This document shows positions 13,013-15,096 of a stretch of 15,096 nucleotides of DNA, piece after piece. The first letter of the stretch is position 1. Every line of letters begins with the position of its first letter. The notes under the pieces were generated by a model, which worked only from the letters and a program-made list of their open reading frames with translations, was not told where the DNA came from and ran no database searches. The position numbers were made by a program, and so were the translations under genes. This stretch comes from Opitutia bacterium (GTDB taxonomy: Bacteria; Verrucomicrobiota; Verrucomicrobiia; Opitutales; Opitutaceae), in contig PMKA01000231.1 in NCBI GenBank assembly GCA_003157575.1, positions 1 through 15,096 of the forward strand, in the 5' to 3' direction.

Positions 13013-13687
13013 ATGCAAACTTCCGCGGAGATCCTCGCGCACCTGCGCACGCTCGCCAGCCCGCGCGACGCCGAGGGACAGCGCCGTTTCGGGATCACGC
13101 CCAGGGGCGAACTGCTCGGCGTTCGCGCTCCGGTGTTGCGCGCGCTGGCCCGCGCCCATCGCCGCGAACATGAACTCGCGCTGGAATTGTGGGAGACGGG
13201 CGTCCATGAGGCGCGGATCGTTGCCGCGCTGGCTGACGATCCAAAGGCTGTCACCCGGTCCCAGATGGAGCGATGGGTGCGCGACTCCGACAACTGGGCC
13301 GCCACGGACGCCTGCTGCTGCGTCCTGTTCGACCGCACGCCTTTCGCGATTGAGAAGGCGAAGGCGTGGAGCGGGCGGCGCGCCGAGTTCGTGAGGCGGG
13401 CCGGCTTCGTGCTGATGGCGGGGATGGCGGTGCACCGGAAGGAGCTGCCGGACGAGGTCTTCGTTGGGTTCTTCCCTCTGATCCGGCGCGAGGCGGTCGA
13501 CGGACGGAATTTCGTGAAGAAAGCGGTCAACTGGGCGCTGCGCCAGATCGGCAAGCGCAACCCCCGCCTGCGCGTTCTGGCGATTGCCGAGGCGGAAGAG
13601 ATCCATCGTCTCGATTCCCCCTCCGCCCGCTGGATCGCCGCCGGCGCCCTGCGCGAACTCCGACGGGCAAAATCCGAACGCCAGTAG
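13013..13687 (+). CDS. DNA alkylation repair protein, AlkD-like HEAT-repeat glycosylase family
   Basis: The family comprises HEAT-like repeat DNA glycosylases that remove N3- and N7-alkylated purines without classical base flipping. The product has 224 residues, close to AlkD's roughly 235. Key blocks are GITPRGELLGVRAPVLRALAR (27-47), RWVRDSDNWAATDACC (87-102) containing the W95/D99 pair that corresponds to AlkD's Trp/Asp site, RRAEFVRRAGFVLMAG (122-137), and DGRNFVKKAVNWALRQIGKRNP (163-184) with W174. Helical repeats cover the whole length. The ATG at 13013 gives the full N-terminal helix; no clear Shine-Dalgarno is seen. It stands between DAHP synthase and a toxin-antitoxin pair, probably as a single-gene unit. 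Substrate range within the family varies, so exact chemistry is unproven. Confidence 0.88.
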   Translation: MQTSAEILAHLRTLASPRDAEGQRRFGITPRGELLGVRAPVLRALARAHRREHELALELWETGVHEARIVAALADDPKAVTRSQMERWVRDSDNWAATDACCCVLFDRTPFAIEKAKAWSGRRAEFVRRAGFVLMAGMAVHRKELPDEVFVGFFPLIRREAVDGRNFVKKAVNWALRQIGKRNPRLRVLAIAEAEEIHRLDSPSARWIAAGALRELRRAKSERQ

Positions 13688-13691
13688 ACAA

Positions 13692-13709
13692 GCGCCGGCA
13701 ATCCGGCGC
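13692..13709 (+). terminator. GC hairpin directly after alkD-like gene
   Basis: GCGCCGG (13692-13698) pairs perfectly with CCGGCGC (13703-13709) around CAAT, 5 bp after the stop codon. Flanking CAA/TTG allow extension with a bulge. No T tract follows, so it is a terminator-like or repeat hairpin. Confidence 0.4.
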
Positions 13710-13778
13710 CTGCTTGCCCCTGCCGAAAGCGAGCCTTTCTGATTGGGAACGGTGTGCGCCGCCGCCTTTGGGATTGCC

Positions 13779-13798
13779 GCCCGCCATGTGCGGCGGGC
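13779..13798. repeat. Perfect 7-bp GC inverted repeat
   Basis: GCCCGCC (13779-13785) and GGCGGGC (13792-13798) flank a 6-nt loop ATGTGC, just upstream of the toxin-antitoxin promoter. It may insulate that promoter from alkD transcription. Confidence 0.5.
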
Positions 13799-13811
13799 TT
13801 CGACACGAGGC

Positions 13812-13840
13812 TTGACGCATCGATGAGAAGCAGGTATTAA
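13812..13840 (+). promoter_or_regulatory. Sigma-70-type promoter of the RHH/PIN toxin-antitoxin operon
   Basis: TTGACG (13812-13817), a 17-bp spacer, and TATTAA (13835-13840) make a near-consensus promoter. The -10 ends 9 bp before ATG 13850, so transcription is predicted to start at or very near the start codon, leaving no room for a Shine-Dalgarno. Confidence 0.75.
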
Positions 13841-13849
13841 AGTAATACC
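13833..13849. promoter_or_regulatory. Palindromic operator over the -10 box
   Basis: GGTATTA (13833-13839) AAG TAATACC (13843-13849) is a perfect 7-3-7 inverted repeat covering the -10 element and ending one base before the antitoxin ATG. This is the expected position and form of an operator bound by the RHH antitoxin, which would block RNA polymerase. The binding itself is inferred. Confidence 0.7.
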
Positions 13850-14092
13850 ATGCCGGTTCTGAGCTTCAAGGTGGACCCTCACTCGGCGGAGCGCATCCGG
13901 GCCAACGCCCGGGCGGCCAGGTCGTCGGTTTCCGCCTACCTGCGCAAGGCTGCGCTCGGAGAAGATGAAAGGAAGCCTGCCAGAATCGTCCGGCGGAATC
14001 ATCCGGTGTCGGGACTTTCCTATAACGCTGCGGGCGGCGCACGCCCGGTGACTGACGAGGAGATCCGCGCGGCGCTCGCCGATTTCCCGTGA
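13850..14092 (+). CDS. Ribbon-helix-helix antitoxin of a PIN-domain toxin-antitoxin module
   Basis: The 80-residue product has an N-terminal strand-helix-helix (LSFKVDPHSAERIRANARAARSSVSAYLRKAAL, residues 4-36) that fits a ribbon-helix-helix DNA-binding fold: beta strand, basic first helix, SVSAYLR second helix. The C-terminal tail HPVSGLSYNAAGGARPVTDEEIRAALADFP is typical of antitoxins that wrap a PIN toxin. It should neutralise the next gene's product and repress its own promoter through the palindrome just upstream. The last codons overlap the toxin start (GTGA at 14089-14092), so the pair is translationally coupled. The start at 13850 is supported by promoter and operator positions rather than by a ribosome site. 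Confidence 0.88.
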   Translation: MPVLSFKVDPHSAERIRANARAARSSVSAYLRKAALGEDERKPARIVRRNHPVSGLSYNAAGGARPVTDEEIRAALADFP

Positions 14093-14481
14093 AATACCTT
14101 CTCGACGTCAACGCGCTGCTTGCATGGGAGCACACCGGCTCCCCGCACCACGCCGACTTTCACGCCTGGGCGAAGCGGACAGGCCGCGTCAGTCTGTGGA
14201 CGTGCGCCCATTCCGAGCTGGGTTTTCTGCGCGTGTCGATGCAGGTGTTTGGCTACAACCTGTCGCAGGCGGCCGGGGCTTTGGCGTCGCTGAAGGAAAA
14301 CGCAGGCGGGTTTGTCGATGCCGCCCCGTCCCCGCGGCTGCCGTCCTGGGCATCGGCCCCAGCGAAGACCTCGGACGCCTACCTTGTGCAGGTTGCGCGC
14401 GCGAACGGGATGAAACTGGCGACATTTGACACGGGCATCAGAGATCCCATGGCAGAGCTGATCGGCCGGACCCAGCAGTGA
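14089..14481 (+). CDS. PIN-domain ribonuclease toxin (VapC-like)
   Basis: The 130-residue product starts with GTG, overlapping the antitoxin stop. The PIN fold acidic residues are visible: D6 in YLLDVNALL, E43 in HSELGFLRV, D96 in TSDAYLVQVA and D114 in LATFDTGI. All four candidate metal ligands are present, so the enzyme is probably active. VapC-type toxins cleave RNA, commonly tRNA or rRNA, when the antitoxin is degraded; the target here is unknown. The spacing of motifs and the TSDAYLVQVARANGMKLATFD block are typical of chromosomal VapC-like proteins paired with RHH antitoxins. Confidence 0.9.
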   Translation: MKYLLDVNALLAWEHTGSPHHADFHAWAKRTGRVSLWTCAHSELGFLRVSMQVFGYNLSQAAGALASLKENAGGFVDAAPSPRLPSWASAPAKTSDAYLVQVARANGMKLATFDTGIRDPMAELIGRTQQ

Positions 14482-14600
14482 ACAAAGCTTGGGGGGGGAC
14501 CGCCGTGAGCCACCAACCGCCTTGTGAGCTTGAGTCGGGCTCTGTCAGCTCGCTCCTCTCGACCTGCCTTTCAGAAGACCGGTGTTGTGGAGGGCGCCGC

Positions 14601-14625
14601 GCCAGCCTTCGCACGAGGCTGTGGC
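14601..14625. repeat. Palindromic intergenic repeat candidate
   Basis: AGCCT (14604-14608) pairs with AGGCT (14616-14620); GCC (14601-14603) can extend the stem with GGC (14623-14625) past a 2-nt bulge. The wording AGCCTTCGC...GGCT..GGC resembles short dispersed repeats remembered from environmental genomes. No second copy is visible in this window. Confidence 0.3.
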
Positions 14626-14684
14626 ATGGCAGGCTGTCAGCGCCTTTCGGATCTCCCGTAGTTACTTTGGCACTTCATGCCGGT

Positions 14685-14813
14685 TCATAGCGGCGGGATC
14701 ATTTCGGGAGGAACGAGGATTTGAATAGAGCGGGCCTGGCCAGGCGTTCGTGCAATCAAGCCCAGTCGCTCGAGTCGCTGCATCAACTGGTTCATCGTTG
14801 GAATAGTCCCGGC
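14685..14813 (-). pseudogene. Remnant of a LexA-type winged-helix DNA-binding protein
   Basis: The minus-strand frame ending at 14685 reads IPTMNQLMQRLERLGLIARTPGQARSIQILVPPEMIPPL. This is the second half of a LexA-type winged helix: recognition helix (PTVxQMVxxLERxGLI in intact relatives), wing (RTPGQARSI) and the ending VPPE-x-PPL. The preceding part of the same frame (SLLPGGFLPAG and upstream) does not look like the expected first helices, and neither other minus frame supplies them convincingly. The 5' half therefore seems lost or rearranged. ATG 14795 could still start a 36-residue peptide, but it would lack a complete fold. Confidence 0.6.
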
Positions 14814-14892
14814 TGGAAGGAACCCGCCGGGTAGAAGGCTTGTTTCGGCAAAAGACCAGACACATGGTCCCGGCGGATCGAATCTGGGGGTA

Positions 14893-14922
14893 GTCTTGTC
14901 GCTCGCCAAGACGAGGCGAGCG
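14893..14922. repeat. Two overlapping, mutually exclusive perfect hairpins
   Basis: CGCTCGCC (14900-14907) pairs perfectly with GGCGAGCG (14915-14922) over 7 nt. GTCTTG (14893-14898) pairs perfectly with CAAGAC (14907-14912) over 8 nt. The second hairpin's 3' arm occupies the first hairpin's loop, so only one can form at a time. It lies between the winged-helix remnant and the final reading frame. Confidence 0.55.
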
Positions 14923-14956
14923 CTGCATCCTTTCGTCTCAGCCTCTCCAAAACCCC

Positions 14957-15091
14957 ATGAAGCTCGCCGACGTCCTGCATAACACGAAGAATAGCTATGC
15001 CCTCGATCTCTTTACCCCGGCAACCATCGGATACGTCGAGAGGCTTTTGATTGGAACGGAGGATAAGCCGTATGAGATTGCCTCGATTTAG
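14957..15091 (+). CDS. 44-codon reading frame resembling the N-terminus of a type I restriction-modification subunit
   Basis: The frame from ATG 14957 reads MKLADVLHNTKNSYALDLFT, continues through TIGYVERLLIGTEDKPYEIASI and stops at TAG 15089-15091. From memory this pattern (short N-terminal helix, YALDLFTP, then ...KPYxxx before a KPEExVRQ block) resembles the start of type I restriction endonuclease or methylase subunits. The expected continuation is cut by the stop codon six bases before the window end. It may be a truncated or frameshifted gene, or a short unrelated ORF. No ribosome site is evident. Confidence 0.35.
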   Translation: MKLADVLHNTKNSYALDLFTPATIGYVERLLIGTEDKPYEIASI

Positions 15092-15096
15092 TGGAC

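Larger units (their letters stand above)
14482..14956. other. 475-bp gene-poor, decayed segment
   Basis: It begins with a run of eight G (14491-14498). It holds no intact gene that I can support: a 70-codon + strand frame (14478-14690) has Cys/Ser/Arg-rich noise-like composition. Recognisable items are a hairpin repeat at 14601-14625, the winged-helix remnant (14685-14813, minus) and a double hairpin at 14893-14922. It looks like an eroded boundary after the toxin-antitoxin module. Confidence 0.5.

Noticed and set aside
14478..14690. A 70-codon + strand frame after the PIN toxin
   Set aside because: Cys/Ser/Arg-rich with no secondary-structure pattern or ribosome site, and it crosses the hairpin repeat.
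14662..14928. An 88-codon minus-strand frame overlapping the winged-helix remnant
   Set aside because: The winged-helix pattern is in the other minus frame; this one reads as noise.
1..15096. tRNA, rRNA, riboswitch or CRISPR array
   Set aside because: No cloverleaf, rRNA core sequence, known aptamer or regularly spaced repeat array was recognised by reading both strands.

Overview
The window is GC-rich, gene-dense bacterial chromosome. Ordinary housekeeping genes surround one unusual chaperone cluster. The organism cannot be fixed from the sequence alone. Protein style, scarce Shine-Dalgarno sites and degenerate purine-rich intergenic repeats suggest an environmental Gram-negative lineage, and my tentative guess is Verrucomicrobiota (Opitutales-like). 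That is inference only.

Left part (1-3407): the C-terminal part of 6-phosphogluconate dehydrogenase (gnd) runs in from the left edge on the + strand. It converges on a minus-strand operon transcribed miaB -> six-helix membrane protein -> gmk, with 17-bp gaps. A 430-bp divergent intergenic region (3408-3837) separates this operon from the next block.

Middle part (3838-11614, + strand): three tightly packed genes (a 3-bp gap, then an ATGA overlap) encode (i) a 642-residue helical-repeat protein with an aromatic HELFWFW motif and a likely PH-like C-terminus, (ii) a 176-residue protein whose C-terminal strand block resembles the GrpE head, and (iii) an 828-residue Hsp70/DnaK-like protein. The Hsp70 keeps an apparently intact ATPase domain but has about 125 extra residues where DnaK has its short interdomain linker. 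A small TPR-like protein with one membrane helix follows 94 bp downstream. I read this as a dedicated, non-canonical Hsp70 system with its own exchange-factor-like and adaptor-like partners and no J-domain protein in the window. Next come an NfsB-type nitroreductase and a 482-residue two-part protein of unknown function.

Right part (11615-15096): a class-I DAHP synthase and an AlkD-like DNA alkylation repair protein are each preceded by an intergenic imperfect inverted-repeat element. A ribbon-helix-helix/PIN toxin-antitoxin pair follows. Its near-consensus promoter carries a perfect 7-3-7 palindrome that ends one base before the start codon, so the transcript is predicted to be almost leaderless and autoregulated. 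The last 600 bp look decayed or rearranged: hairpin repeats, a remnant of a LexA-type winged-helix gene on the minus strand, and a 44-codon reading frame resembling the N-terminus of a type I restriction subunit that stops just before the window edge. No rRNA, tRNA or CRISPR array was seen.
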